6,078 bases of DNA from Kitasatospora phosalacinea (GCF_000717185.1 NZ_JNYE01000174.1:1-6078); one strand, 5' to 3'. Positions 1 through 6,078 are shown, counted from the first letter of the stretch. The notes: a model not told the origin generated them from the letters alone. Numbers and translations: made by a program.

Positions 1-2
1 TG

Positions 3-437
3 TCGTTGGAGGACGGGGCGCGGGTGGTGGCGTTGCGCAGTCGGGCGATCCGGGCGTTGGCGGGTCGGGGCGGGATGCTCTCCGTCGCCGCCCCCGCCGC
101 CCGGGTCGAGGCCGAGCTCGCCCCCTGGGCGGGCCGGGCCTGGACCGCGGCCGTCAACGGGGCCTCCTCCACGGTGCTGTCCGGTGAGCCGGAGGCCCTC
201 GCGGAGATCCAGGCGCACTTCGAGGCCCGGGCCGTCCGGGCCCGGACCGTCCCGGTCGACTACGCCTCGCACTGCCCGCACGTCGAGGCCATCGAGGACG
301 AACTCGCCGAGCTGCTCGCCGGGTTGGCGCCGCAGCCGGCCCGCGTCCCGGTCTTCTCCACCCTCACCGGCGACTGGGCCGACGACTCCGCCTTCGACGC
401 CGGCTACTGGTACCGCAACCTGCGCCACCCCGTCCGG
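3..437 (+). other. Acyltransferase (AT) domain, C-terminal half, truncated; methylmalonyl-type YASH motif
   Basis: The AT loads an extender unit from acyl-CoA onto the ACP. The segment begins at [16 protein letters not shown], a conserved stretch after the nucleophile elbow, so the catalytic GHSxG Ser lies before the window. The selectivity motif YASH is at 261-272, within [11 protein letters not shown]. In this family YASH goes with methylmalonyl-CoA, while HAFH goes with malonyl-CoA. The CPH that follows resembles the SPH after malonyl motifs, but YASHC also occurs in methylmalonyl ATs. The conserved [11 protein letters not shown] ends at 437 and the frame is then lost. The usual following part, with the FVEVSPHPVL motif, is missing. 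As written the domain could not fold normally. If the join is a misassembly, this half could come from a different module than the DH that follows. Confidence 0.9.
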
Positions 438-3400
438 GCTGCGGCAGCTGCACGAGGCCGCCGCCCGCGCCCACCTGGCCGGTCTGCCCGTCGACTGGCC
501 GACCCTGCTCCCGGACGGCGCCCGGCCGGTCGAACTGCCCACCTACCCCTTCCAGCCGGAGCGGCTCTGGCTGGAGGCCGGACCGGACCGCTCCGACGCC
601 GCCGGACTCGGGCTCCGCGCCACCGGGCACCCGCTGCTCGGCACGGCCGTCGACCTGGCCGCGGGCGGCGGCGCCGTCCTCACCGGGCGGCTCTCCACCA
701 GCGCCCAGCCCTGGCTGGCCGACCACGCCGTCCACGGCACGGTGCTGCTGCCCGGTGCGGCCCTGGTCGACCTGGCCGTCCGGCTCGGCGACCAGGTCGA
801 CTGCCCGCAGGTCGAGGAACTCACCCTGGAGGCACCCCTGGTGCTCCCGGAGCGCGGCGCCCTCACCGTCCAGGTCGCGGCCGAACCCGCCGACGGCACC
901 GGCCGCCGCCCGTTCACCCTGCACGCCCGGCCCGCCGACCAGGACGCGGACGGGACGTGGACCCGCCACGCCTCCGGCGTGCTCGCCCCCGCCGACCCGG
1001 CGGTCACCCCGGACACCGCCTGGGCCGCCGCCTGGCCCCCGCCCGGTGCCGAACGGGTCGAACTCGCCGACGCCTACCAGCAGTTGGCCGACGCGGGCTA
1101 CGGCTACGGCCCGGCCTTCCAGGGCCTGCGGGCGCTCTGGCGGGACGGCGACACCCGGTACGCCGAACTCGCCCTGCCGGACGGGCCGGACGCCGACGCC
1201 GAGGGCTACGGCCTGCACCCCGCGCTGCTCGACGCCGCCCTGCACCCGCTCGCCCTGGAGGCCGACGGCGCGCTGCGCCTGCCGTTCAGCTGGAGCGGCG
1301 TCCACCTGCACGCGGGCGGCGCGCGCACCGTCCGCGCCCGCCTGACCCCGGCCGGAGCGGACCGGGTCGCCCTCGACCTCGCCGACCCGACCGGCGCGCC
1401 GGTGCTCGACGTCGAGTCGCTCACCCTGCGCGCCACCGACGCCGCCGCCCTGACCGGCCGCCGCCTCGGCCCCGACGCGCTGCTCGTCCCGCACTGGACG
1501 GCGGCCCCGTCCGGCACCGGCACCGGCACCGGCACCGGCCCGTCCGCCGTCGGCCCCGCCCCGTCCCCCGCCACCTGGGCGGTGCTCGGCGAGGCCGTGC
1601 CCGCCGCCGGTCCGGCCCCCGCGTACGCCACGGCGGCCGAACTCGCCGCCGCGGCGCCCGCTCCGCAGTTCGTCCTGCTGCCCGTGCGCCCGACCGCCGA
1701 CCCGCTCGACCCGGCGACCGCCGCCGACACCCTGCGGCGGACCCTGGCCGACCTCCAGGCGTTCCTGGCCGCACCGGCCCTGGCGGACTCCCGGCTGGTG
1801 CTGCTCACCGCCGGGGCGGTCGCCGCCGCACCCGGCGAGACCCCCGCCGACCTGTCCGGCGCCGCCGTCTGGGGCCTGGCCCGCAGCGCCCAGAGCGAAC
1901 ACCCCGACCGCTTCGTGCTCGCCGACCTCGGCCCCGGCACGGCCACCCCCGAACTGCTGGCCGCCGCCCTCGCCACCGGGGAACCGCAGGTCGCCCTCCG
2001 CGGCGGCGAGGTCCTGCTGCCCCGGCTGGCCCCGGCCGACCGGCTGGAGCGGCTCCCCGCGCCCGCCGACGGCGACTGGAAGCTCGGCACCACCGGCCCC
2101 GGCACCTTCGAGAACCTCGCGCTGCTCCCGGCCGACGACCGCACCAGGGCGCTGGAGCCAGGCGAGGTCCGGGTCGCCGTCCGGGCGGCCGGGCTGAACT
2201 TCCGCGACACCCTGATCGCCCTGGGCATGTACCCGGGCAGCGCGGCGATCGGCGGCGAGGCGGCCGGCACCGTGCTGGAGGTCGGCGCGGCCGTCACCGG
2301 CCTGGCCCCCGGCGACCGGGTGGCGGGCCTGTTCCCGCGCGGCGGCGCCGCCCCCGTCGCGGTCACCGACCACCGCCTGCTCGGCCGGATGCCCGCCGAC
2401 TGGACGTACGCCCAGGCCGCGACCGTCCCGGTGGTGTACCTCACCGCCTACTACGGGCTCCGCGACCTCGCCGACGCGAAGGCCGGCGAGTCGCTGCTGA
2501 TCCACGCCGTCACCGGCGGCGTCGGCATGGCCGCGCTCCAACTCGCCCGCCACTGGGGCCTGGAGGTGCACGGCACCGCCAGCCCCGGCAAGTGGGACAC
2601 CGCCCGGGCGCTCGGCGTCGACGGCGACCGGCTGTCCTCCTCCCGCGACCTCGACTTCGAGCAGCGGGTCCGCACCGCCACCGGCGGCCGGGGCGTCGAC
2701 ATCGTGCTGAACTCGCTGGCCCGCGAGCACCTGGACGCCTCGCTGCGGCTGCTCGCCGACGGCGGGCGCTTCCTGGAGATGGGCAAGACCGACCCGCGCG
2801 ACCCCGCGGTGCTCGCCGTCGACCACCCCGGCACCACCTACCACCCCTACGACCTGGTGCTGGACGCCGGACCCGACCGGATCGGCGAGATGCTCGCCGA
2901 ACTGGCCGAACTCTTCGAACGCGGCGTGCTCACCCCGCTGCCGACCAGCACCTGGGAGGCCGCCGGGGCCACCGCCGCCTTCCGCCACCTCGCCCAGGCC
3001 CGGCACACCGGCAAGCTCGCCGTCGTCCTGCCGCCCCGCCTCGACCCCGACCGCACCGTCCTGATCACCGGCGGCACCGGCACCCTCGGCGCCCTCACCG
3101 CCCGCCACCTGGTCACCCGGCACGGCGTGCGCCACCTGCTGCTGGTCGGCCGCCAGGGCGAACGGGCCCCCGGCGCGGCCGAACTGCGCGCCGAACTCGC
3201 CGCCCTCGGCGCCGAGGCCACGATCGCCGCCTGCGACGCCGCCGACCCCGCGGCGCTGGCCGCACTGCTCGCCCGGATCCCCGCCGCGCACCCGCTCGGC
3301 GCGGTCCTGCACGCCGCCGGGGTCCTGGACGACGCCACCGTGGACCGGCTCACCCCCGACCGGCTCGACCGGGTGCTGCGCGCCAAGGCCGACGCCGCCT

Positions 3401-4356
3401 GGAACCTGCACCGGCTCACCCGGGACGGCGACCTGTCCGCGTTCCTGGTGTTCTCCTCGCTGGCCGGCACCCTCGGCAGCCCCGGCCAGGGCAACTACGC
3501 CGCCGCCAACGCCTACCTCGACGCCCTGGTCCAGCACCGGACCTCGCTCGGCCTGCCCGGCACCTCCCTGGTCTGGGGCCTGTGGACGCGCTCCTCCGGC
3601 ATGACCGGCGCGATGAGCGGCGCCGACCTGCGCCGGGTCTCCGCCCTCGGCATCCGCCCCGTCGACCCCGAGGACGGCCTGGCCCGGCTGGACGCGGCAC
3701 TCGGCCACGGCGGCACCGTCCTGGTACCCGCCGCCGCCGACCGCACCGCCCTGCGGACCGCCGACCCGGCCGCACTGCCCGCACCGCTGCGCGACCTCGC
3801 CACCCACCGGGCCCGCCCCGCCGCGCGGGCCGCGGGCAGCGTCCGGGCCTCCGCGCTCGACGGGATGAGCGAGGCCGAACAGCGCCGCCACCTGCTCGAC
3901 CTGGTCCGCTCGCACGCGGCGGCCGTCCTCGGCCACGCCTCGCCCGAGGCGATCGGCGCCGGACACGAGTTCAAACGGAGCGGCTTCGACTCGCTCACCG
4001 CCGTCGAACTCCGCAACCGCCTCGCCACCGCCACCGGCCTGCGCCTGCCCGCCACCGCCGTCTTCGACCACCCGACGCCCACCGCGCTCGCGGCCGCCCT
4101 GCTCGCCCGGCTCGCCCCGGCCACCGCCGCCGCACCCACCCTCCAGGACGAACTCGACCGACTGGAGGCCCTGTTGCGGACCGCCGCGGCCGAGGCGGAC
4201 ACCGACACCCGCAGCACCGTCACCGGACGCCTCGGCGCCCTGCTGCGCGCCTGGGACGCCCAGGGCGCACCGGACGCCGCCCCCGCCGAGGACCTCGGCG
4301 AGGCCACCGACGAAGAACTCTTCAGCGTGATCGAGAACGAACTCGGCATCGCCTGA
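3..4356 (+). CDS. Type I modular polyketide synthase, 3' part (AT-DH-ER-KR-ACP-docking), frame broken in AT
   Basis: This is the last module of a multidomain PKS protein. It extends a polyketide chain held on its ACP and fully reduces the new beta-keto group. The gene enters from the left without a start. Domains in order are AT second half (3-437), post-AT linker (436-582), DH (about 622-1435), KR structural half (about 1460-2040), ER (about 2071-3036), catalytic KR (3049-3759), ACP (3865-4116) and docking tail (4138-4353), with TGA at 4354-4356. The KS and the GHSxG half of the AT would lie upstream. The AT part reads in the frame of position 3 and everything after about 438 in the frame of position 1, so no single frame encodes the protein. 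About 50 residues normally found at this point are absent. An assembly error is more likely than a dead gene, because every downstream domain keeps its catalytic residues. The family assignment is very secure; the exact product is unknown. Confidence 0.95.
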   Translation, partial: RWRTGRGWWRCAVGRSGRWRVGAGCSPSPPPPPGSRPSSPPGRAGPGPRPSTGPPPRCCPVSRRPSRRSRRTSRPGPSGPGPSRSTTPRTARTSRPSRTNSPSCSPGWRRSRPASRSSPPSPATGPTTPPSTPATGTATCATPSGLRQLHEAAARAHLAGLPVDWPTLLPDGARPVELPTYPFQPERLWLEAGPDRSDAAGLGLRATGHPLLGTAVDLAAGGGAVLTGRLSTSAQPWLADHAVHGTVLLPGAALVDLAVRLGDQVDCPQVEELTLEAPLVLPERGALTVQVAAEPADGTGRRPFTLHARPADQDADGTWTRHASGVLAPADPAVTPDTAWAAAWPPPGAERVELADAYQQLADAGYGYGPAFQGLRALWRDGDTRYAELALPDGPDADAEGYGLHPALLDAALHPLALEADGALRLPFSWSGVHLHAGGARTVRARLTPAGADRVALDLADPTGAPVLDVESLTLRATDAAALTGRRLGPDALLVPHWTAAPSGTGTGTGTGPSAVGPAPSPATWAVLGEAVPAAGPAPAYATAAELAAAAPAPQFVLLPVRPTADPLDPATAADTLRRTLADLQAFLAAPALADSRLVLLTAGAVAAAPGETPADLSGAAVWGLARSAQSEHPDRFVLADLGPGTATPELLAAALATGEPQVALRGGEVLLPRLAPADRLERLPAPADGDWKLGTTGPGTFENLALLPADDRTRALEPGEVRVAVRAAGLNFRDTLIALGMYPGSAAIGGEAAGTVLEVGAAVTGLAPGDRVAGLFPRGGAAPVAVTDHRLLGRMPADWTYAQAATVPVVYLTAYYGLRDLADAKAGESLLIHAVTGGVGMAALQLARHWGLEVHGTASPGKWDTARALGVDGDRLSSSRDLDFEQRVRTATGGRGVDIVLNSLAREHLDASLRLLADGGRFLEMGKTDPRDPAVLAVDHPGTTYHPYDLVLDAGPDRIGEMLAELAELFERGVLTPLPTSTWEAAGATAAFRHLAQARHTGKLAVVLPPRLDPDRTVLITGGTGTLGALTARHLVTRHGVRHLLLVGRQGERAPGAAELRAELAALGAEATIAACDAADPAALAALLARIPAAHPLGAVLHAAGVLDDATVDRLTPDRLDRVLRAKADAAWNLHRLTRDGDLSAFLVFSSLAGTLGSPGQGNYAAANAYLDALVQHRTSLGLPGTSLVWGLWTRSSGMTGAMSGADLRRVSALGIRPVDPEDGLARLDAALGHGGTVLVPAAADRTALRTADPAALPAPLRDLATHRARPAARAAGSVRASALDGMSEAEQRRHLLDLVRSHAAAVLGHASPEAIGAGHEFKRSGFDSLTAVELRNRLATATGLRLPATAVFDHPTPTALAAALLARLAPATAAAPTLQDELDRLEALLRTAAAEADTDTRSTVTGRLGALLRAWDAQGAPDAAPAEDLGEATDEELFSVIENELGIA
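436..582 (+). other. AT C-terminal end and post-AT linker
   Basis: After the frame change, the position-1 frame reads [21 protein letters not shown] and then [19 protein letters not shown]. This matches the usual end of a modular AT (a helix ending in a G-V-x-V-D-W type motif) and the LPTYPFQxERxWL linker that packs back on the KS and AT. It confirms that the DH and the AT belong to an ordinary AT-DH order. Normally this part follows the RRDEGG-like loop, so only the section between NLRHPVR and this helix is missing. Confidence 0.85.
622..1435 (+). other. Dehydratase (DH) domain
   Basis: The DH removes water from the beta-hydroxyacyl-ACP made by the KR, giving an enoyl-ACP. It has the double hot-dog layout. 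The domain opens with HPLLG at 628. The catalytic His lies in [10 protein letters not shown] (His codon 724-726), which fits HxxxGxxxxP. The conserved YGPAFQGL is at 1105-1128. The catalytic Asp lies in [11 protein letters not shown] (Asp codon 1231-1233), which fits DxxxH. All the key residues are present, so the domain should be active. This agrees with a module that also carries an ER. Confidence 0.92.
1460..2040 (+). other. KR structural (non-catalytic) half-domain
   Basis: In fully reducing modules the ER is inserted between the structural and catalytic halves of the KR. This stretch, from LLVPHWT near 1483 to [11 protein letters not shown] near 2045, fits that structural half. Its hallmark [19 protein letters not shown] begins at 1858, followed by VLADL. 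The Rossmann-like half has no catalytic residues and supports the catalytic KR at 3049. A Gly-Thr run at 1513-1539 sits in a variable loop near its start. Confidence 0.8.
1513..1539 (+). repeat. Hexanucleotide tandem repeat (GGCACC)4 plus GGC
   Basis: Four perfect GGCACC units in a row and a final GGC encode (Gly-Thr)4-Gly in the frame of the PKS, in a variable region after the DH. The six-base unit keeps the frame whatever the copy number, so length change would be tolerated. It is probably a flexible linker that grew by replication slippage. Confidence 0.85.
2071..3036 (+). other. Enoylreductase (ER) domain
   Basis: The ER reduces the alpha,beta-double bond of enoyl-ACP with NADPH to give a saturated chain. 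It is a medium-chain dehydrogenase/reductase type. The segment starts near [15 protein letters not shown], followed by [17 protein letters not shown] at about 2188-2238. The nucleotide-binding motif [15 protein letters not shown] starts at 2503 and has the usual GGVGMA core. [11 protein letters not shown] lies near 2761. The domain ends at HTGKLAVVL near 3030. The segment [10 protein letters not shown] (2431-2460) contains several Tyr residues. A Tyr in this part of ER domains is linked to 2S methyl configuration, but I could not align it well enough to assign the stereochemistry. The domain appears complete and active. Confidence 0.92.
3049..3759 (+). other. Catalytic ketoreductase (KR) domain, B-type
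   Basis: The KR reduces the beta-keto group with NADPH and is a short-chain dehydrogenase. The NADPH-binding motif TGGTGTLG is at 3067-3090. The catalytic set is Lys 3385-3387 (in RAKADAAW), Ser 3457-3459 (in FSSLAG), Tyr 3496-3498 (in [10 protein letters not shown]) and Asn 3508-3510. An LDD motif at 3325-3333 ([11 protein letters not shown]) marks B-type KRs, which give the D (3R) hydroxyl. That is the form DH domains normally accept. The end carries the usual [14 protein letters not shown] signature. The hydroxyl would then be removed by the DH and ER of the same module. Confidence 0.93.
3865..4116 (+). other. Acyl carrier protein (ACP) domain
   Basis: The ACP carries the growing chain on a phosphopantetheine arm. 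The attachment Ser is codon 3991-3993 in [14 protein letters not shown]. The domain begins near [23 protein letters not shown] and ends near [12 protein letters not shown], a normal length of about 80 residues. Just before GFDS the sequence reads FKRS, where FK[DE][LIA] is more usual. This includes an AAA codon that is rare at this GC content. Confidence 0.93.
4138..4353 (+). other. C-terminal docking domain (class 1 type)
   Basis: About 72 residues follow the ACP: an amphipathic helix starting [20 protein letters not shown], a middle part, an Ala/Pro-rich linker and an acidic final helix [17 protein letters not shown] just before the stop. This is the layout of class 1 C-terminal docking domains, where the last helix binds the coiled coil at the N-terminus of the next PKS protein. 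The partner is almost certainly the protein starting at 4411. The absence of a thioesterase shows that the chain is handed on rather than released here. Confidence 0.85.
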
Positions 4357-4410
4357 CCGGTCTCCTCTGTTCCTCTCAACTGCCAAACCTTCCAAGGAAG
4401 TTGACGTCGC
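4357..4410 (+). other. Short intergenic spacer between two PKS genes
   Basis: The 54 bases between TGA 4354-4356 and ATG 4411 are less GC-rich than the genes. They contain pyrimidine-rich sequence (TCTCCTCTGTTCCTCTC) and then the ribosome binding site. No terminator-like stem with a T run and no convincing promoter is seen. The genes are therefore probably co-transcribed. Confidence 0.75.
4394..4400 (+). promoter_or_regulatory. Ribosome binding site of the second PKS gene
   Basis: AAGGAAG ends 10 bases before ATG 4411. It matches the purine-rich core that pairs with the 16S rRNA 3' end, though not perfectly. It supports 4411 as the true start, as does the docking-domain sequence that begins there. 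CTTCC at 4389-4393 is complementary to GGAAG at 4396-4400, so weak local pairing is possible, but the loop would be very tight. Confidence 0.7.
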
Positions 4411-4521
4411 ATGGCAACTGATCAGACGGCGAACGACGCCAAGCTCCGTGACTACCTCAAGAAGGTCACCACCGAGCTCCGACAGGCCCGCCAGCAGCTC
4501 GCCGACGGCGAGGCCCGCCGG
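4411..4521 (+). other. N-terminal docking domain (class 1 type coiled coil)
   Basis: The first 37 or so residues include [20 protein letters not shown], a helix with heptad spacing of hydrophobic residues and many charges, and run directly into HEPIAVIG of the KS. Class 1 docking domains at this place form a dimeric coiled coil that receives the final helix of the upstream PKS. Pairing with the acidic tail at 4138-4353 is inferred from gene order and from the basic and acidic residues on the two sides. Confidence 0.85.
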
Positions 4522-6078
4522 CACGAGCCGATCGCGGTGATCGGCGCGGCCTGCCGACTGCCCGGCGGGGTCGCCTCCCCCGAGGACCTGTGGCAGCTGG
4601 TCGCCGAGGGCCGGGACGCCCTCGGCGAGTTCCCCACCGACCGCGGCTGGGACCTCGACGCCCTCCAGGACCCCGACCCCGAACGGCCGGGCAGCTGCTA
4701 CGCCCGCCGCGGCGGCTTCGTGGACGACGCGGGCGGCTTCGACGCCGCGTTCTTCGACATCTCCCCGCGCGAGGCCCTCGCCATGGCCCCGCAGCAGCGC
4801 CTCGTCCTGGAGACCGCCTGGGAGGCCGTCGAACGCTCCGGCATCGACCCCGGCACGCTGCGCGGCACCCGCACCGGCGTCTTCACCGGCGCCGACGACC
4901 AGGACTACGCGGCCCTGCTCGCCGGCACCGCCACCGACCTGCACGGCTACATCGGCACCGGCACCCTGTCCGCCCTCATCTCCGGCCGGGTCTCCTACGC
5001 GCTGGGCCTGGAGGGCCCGGCGGTGACGGTCGACACCGCCTGCTCGTCCTCCCTGGTGGCGATCCACCTGGCCGCCCAGGCGCTGCGGCGCGGCGAGTGC
5101 ACGCTCGCCCTGGCCGGTGGCGTCGCCGTGATGTCCACCCCCACCGTGCTCACCGAGTTCAGCCGCCAGCGCGGCCTGGCCCCCGACGGCCGCTGCAAGG
5201 CCTTCGCCGCGGGCGCCGACGGCACCGGTTTCGCCGAGGGCGCGGGCCTGTTGATGCTGGAACGCCTCTCCGACGCCCGGCGCAACGGGCACCGGGTGCT
5301 GGCGGTGGTGCGGGGCAGTGCGGTCAACCAGGACGGTGCGTCCAACGGTCTGACGGCGCCGAGTGGTCCGGCTCAGCAGCGGGTGATCCGGCAGGCGTTG
5401 GCGGACGCGGGGCTGAGCGCCGCCGACGTGGATGCGGTGGAGGCGCACGGGACGGGCACGACGCTGGGTGACCCGATCGAGGCGGAAGCGCTGATCGCGA
5501 CCTACGGGGCCGAGCACAGCGCGGAACGTCCGCTCTGGCTGGGCTCGTTGAAGTCCAACATCGGGCACGCGCAGGCGGCGGCGGGTGTGGCCGGTGTGAT
5601 CAAGATGGTGGAGGCGCTGCGCCGGGGCGAGTTGCCGAGGACCCTGCACGTGGATGAGCCGTCGTCGCACGTGGACTGGTCGGCGGGGACGGTGGAGTTG
5701 CTGACGGAGCACCGGAGTTGGGAGGGCGAGGGTCCGCCTCTCCGCCCGCACCGCCGAGGCCCTCCGCGACCAGGCCCGCCGCCTCGCCGACGCCCCGGAA
5801 CTCGGCACGGCCGACGCCGCCGACGTCGCGCGCGCCCTGCTGACCACCCGCTCCGCCTTCGAACACCGGGCCGTCGTGCTCGGCACCGAGCCCGCCGACT
5901 TCCGCCACTCCCTGCACGCCCTCGCCGAGGGCCGCACCGACCCGTCCACCGTGACCGGCACCCTCACCGATGCCGGACAGGTGGCGTTCTTGTTCACGGG
6001 GCAGGGTGCGCAGCGGGTGGGGATGGGGCGTGAGTTGTATGACGCGTTTCCGGTGTTCGCTGCGGCGGTGGACGAGTT
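4411..6078 (+). CDS. Type I modular polyketide synthase, 5' part (docking-KS-AT start), frame broken after KS
   Basis: This is the start of the next PKS protein in the assembly line. It accepts the chain from the preceding protein and begins another extension module. The ATG at 4411 follows a ribosome binding site and opens a docking helix (4411-4521). The KS follows (4522 to about 5731), then a KS-AT linker and the first AT residues (5732-6078), and the gene runs off the right edge. The KS reads in the frame of position 4411. From about 5732 the sequence that makes sense ([20 protein letters not shown] and onward to [16 protein letters not shown]) is in the next frame. The usual GVSSFGISGTNAHVILE end of the KS is absent. 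Read without correction, the KS frame goes on through Arg/Pro-rich sequence to a stop at 6031-6033. The gene identity is certain; whether the break is real or an assembly fault is open, with a fault more likely. Confidence 0.95.
4522..5731 (+). other. Ketosynthase (KS) domain, C-terminal end missing
   Basis: The KS takes the acyl chain on its Cys and condenses it with the extender unit on the ACP. It starts at [16 protein letters not shown]. The nucleophile Cys is codon 5041-5043 in [13 protein letters not shown]. The two His are codon 5446-5448 in EAHGTGT and codon 5566-5568 in [12 protein letters not shown], with the conserved Lys at 5551-5553. It therefore looks like an extending KS rather than a KSQ or inactive one. 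One oddity is MAPQQR at 4783-4800 where MDPQQR is usual. The reading ends at [12 protein letters not shown], so the last conserved core strand (GVSSFGISGTNAHVIL) is not present. From about 5281 on, codon use differs from the first part. Confidence 0.93.
5281..5731 (+). other. KS tract with altered codon use, probably shared between modules
   Basis: In 5281-5520 only 25 of 80 codons end in C. The preceding 5161-5220 has 16 of 20, and the following linker 5732-5791 has 18 of 20. The protein sequence here is highly conserved ([34 protein letters not shown]). Such patches in PKS genes often result from recombination between modules, so near-identical copies elsewhere in the cluster are expected. 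The copies themselves cannot be seen in this window. Confidence 0.6.
5732..6078 (+). other. KS-AT linker and start of AT domain, in a different frame from the KS
   Basis: In the frame of position 5732 the sequence reads [20 protein letters not shown], then [21 protein letters not shown], the usual linker between KS and AT. At 5981 the AT core begins: [16 protein letters not shown], then [16 protein letters not shown]. The window ends before the GHSxG and YASH motifs, so the extender unit cannot be predicted. From 5981 codon use switches abruptly: only 5 of 32 codons end in C, against 18 of 20 at the linker start. No start codon is needed here because this is the continuation of the gene starting at 4411. 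Confidence 0.9.

Noticed and set aside
184..435. ATG- or GTG-like start at 184 as the true beginning of the first PKS gene
   Set aside because: The sequence 184-435 in this frame is Arg/Ser/Pro-rich with no homology that I recognise, while the frame of position 3 encodes AT over the same bases. The gene must start upstream of the window.
430..445. Programmed ribosomal frameshift as the cause of the AT frame change
   Set aside because: No slippery heptamer is seen, and about 50 conserved residues are missing, which a frameshift event would not remove.
755..1345. Separate small gene in a third + frame within the DH region
   Set aside because: It is Arg/Pro/Ser-rich, lacks a ribosome binding site and overlaps a clearly coding DH domain.
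4357..4410. Promoter or transcription terminator in the spacer
   Set aside because: The spacer has only 54 bases with no GC-rich stem followed by T residues. The TTGAC at 4401-4405 has no suitable -10 partner before the start codon.
438..4421. Continuation of the first AT frame as a long Arg/Pro-rich protein
   Set aside because: After 437 this frame shows no conserved motif, whereas the position-1 frame shows DH, ER, KR and ACP motifs throughout. It also runs past the true stop and into the next gene.
364..5997. A very long open frame on the - strand (over 1,800 codons)
   Set aside because: It is antisense to well-identified PKS domains. It is low in complexity (Gly, Arg, Ala, Gln, Val rich), shows no recognisable domain and crosses two genes. 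It is the expected by-product of C-rich third positions on the + strand.
5736..6033. Continuation of the KS frame as an Arg/Pro-rich tail
   Set aside because: The frame of position 5732 gives standard KS-AT linker and AT sequence over the same bases, so the tail is out-of-frame reading.
1..6078. A previously undescribed biological system
   Set aside because: All readable coding sequence fits known modular PKS domains in a normal order. The oddities are missing segments and codon patches that are better explained by assembly and by recombination between modules.

Overview
The window is an interior slice of a type I modular polyketide synthase (PKS) cluster from a very GC-rich actinomycete. 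Streptomyces or a close relative such as Kitasatospora is likely, judging from the strong preference for C in third codon positions, the domain sequences and the docking domains. Everything readable lies on the + strand. No RNA gene, mobile element, CRISPR array, promoter or terminator was seen.

Layout. (1) Positions 3-4356 are the 3' part of one PKS gene. It enters in the second half of an acyltransferase (AT), with a YASH motif typical of methylmalonyl-CoA-selective ATs. It then runs through dehydratase (DH), ketoreductase structural half, enoylreductase (ER), catalytic ketoreductase (KR), acyl carrier protein (ACP) and a C-terminal docking domain, ending at TGA 4354-4356. All catalytic residues looked for in DH, KR and ACP are present, so the module should extend the chain by one fully reduced unit, probably an alpha-methyl (propionate-type) unit. 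(2) A 54-base spacer (4357-4410) carries a ribosome binding site. (3) From ATG 4411 to the window end is the start of the next PKS gene: N-terminal docking helix, ketosynthase (KS) with an intact Cys-His-His set, KS-AT linker and the first residues of an AT. The two docking segments should pass the chain from the first protein to the second.

The main anomaly is that neither gene can be read in one frame. In the first AT the frame changes near 435-440, and about 50 residues that normally close the AT fold are missing. In the second gene the frame changes near 5731-5736, and the conserved C-terminal end of the KS is missing. Both gaps would have a length of 3k+2 bases. No stop codon follows either break quickly, because the base composition keeps all frames open, so automatic gene calls would run on into Arg/Pro-rich nonsense. 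Collapsed or misjoined assembly of repeated PKS sequence is the simplest explanation; genuine deletions would make both genes defective.

Codon use is mosaic. The bulk of the sequence ends codons in C, but positions 3-77, about 5281-5731 and 5981-6076 switch to G/T-ending codons, exactly in conserved KS and AT stretches. These look like tracts shared between modules. Both window ends lie in such AT tracts, as expected if the window is a contig bounded by repeats. I do not see a new kind of biological system here.
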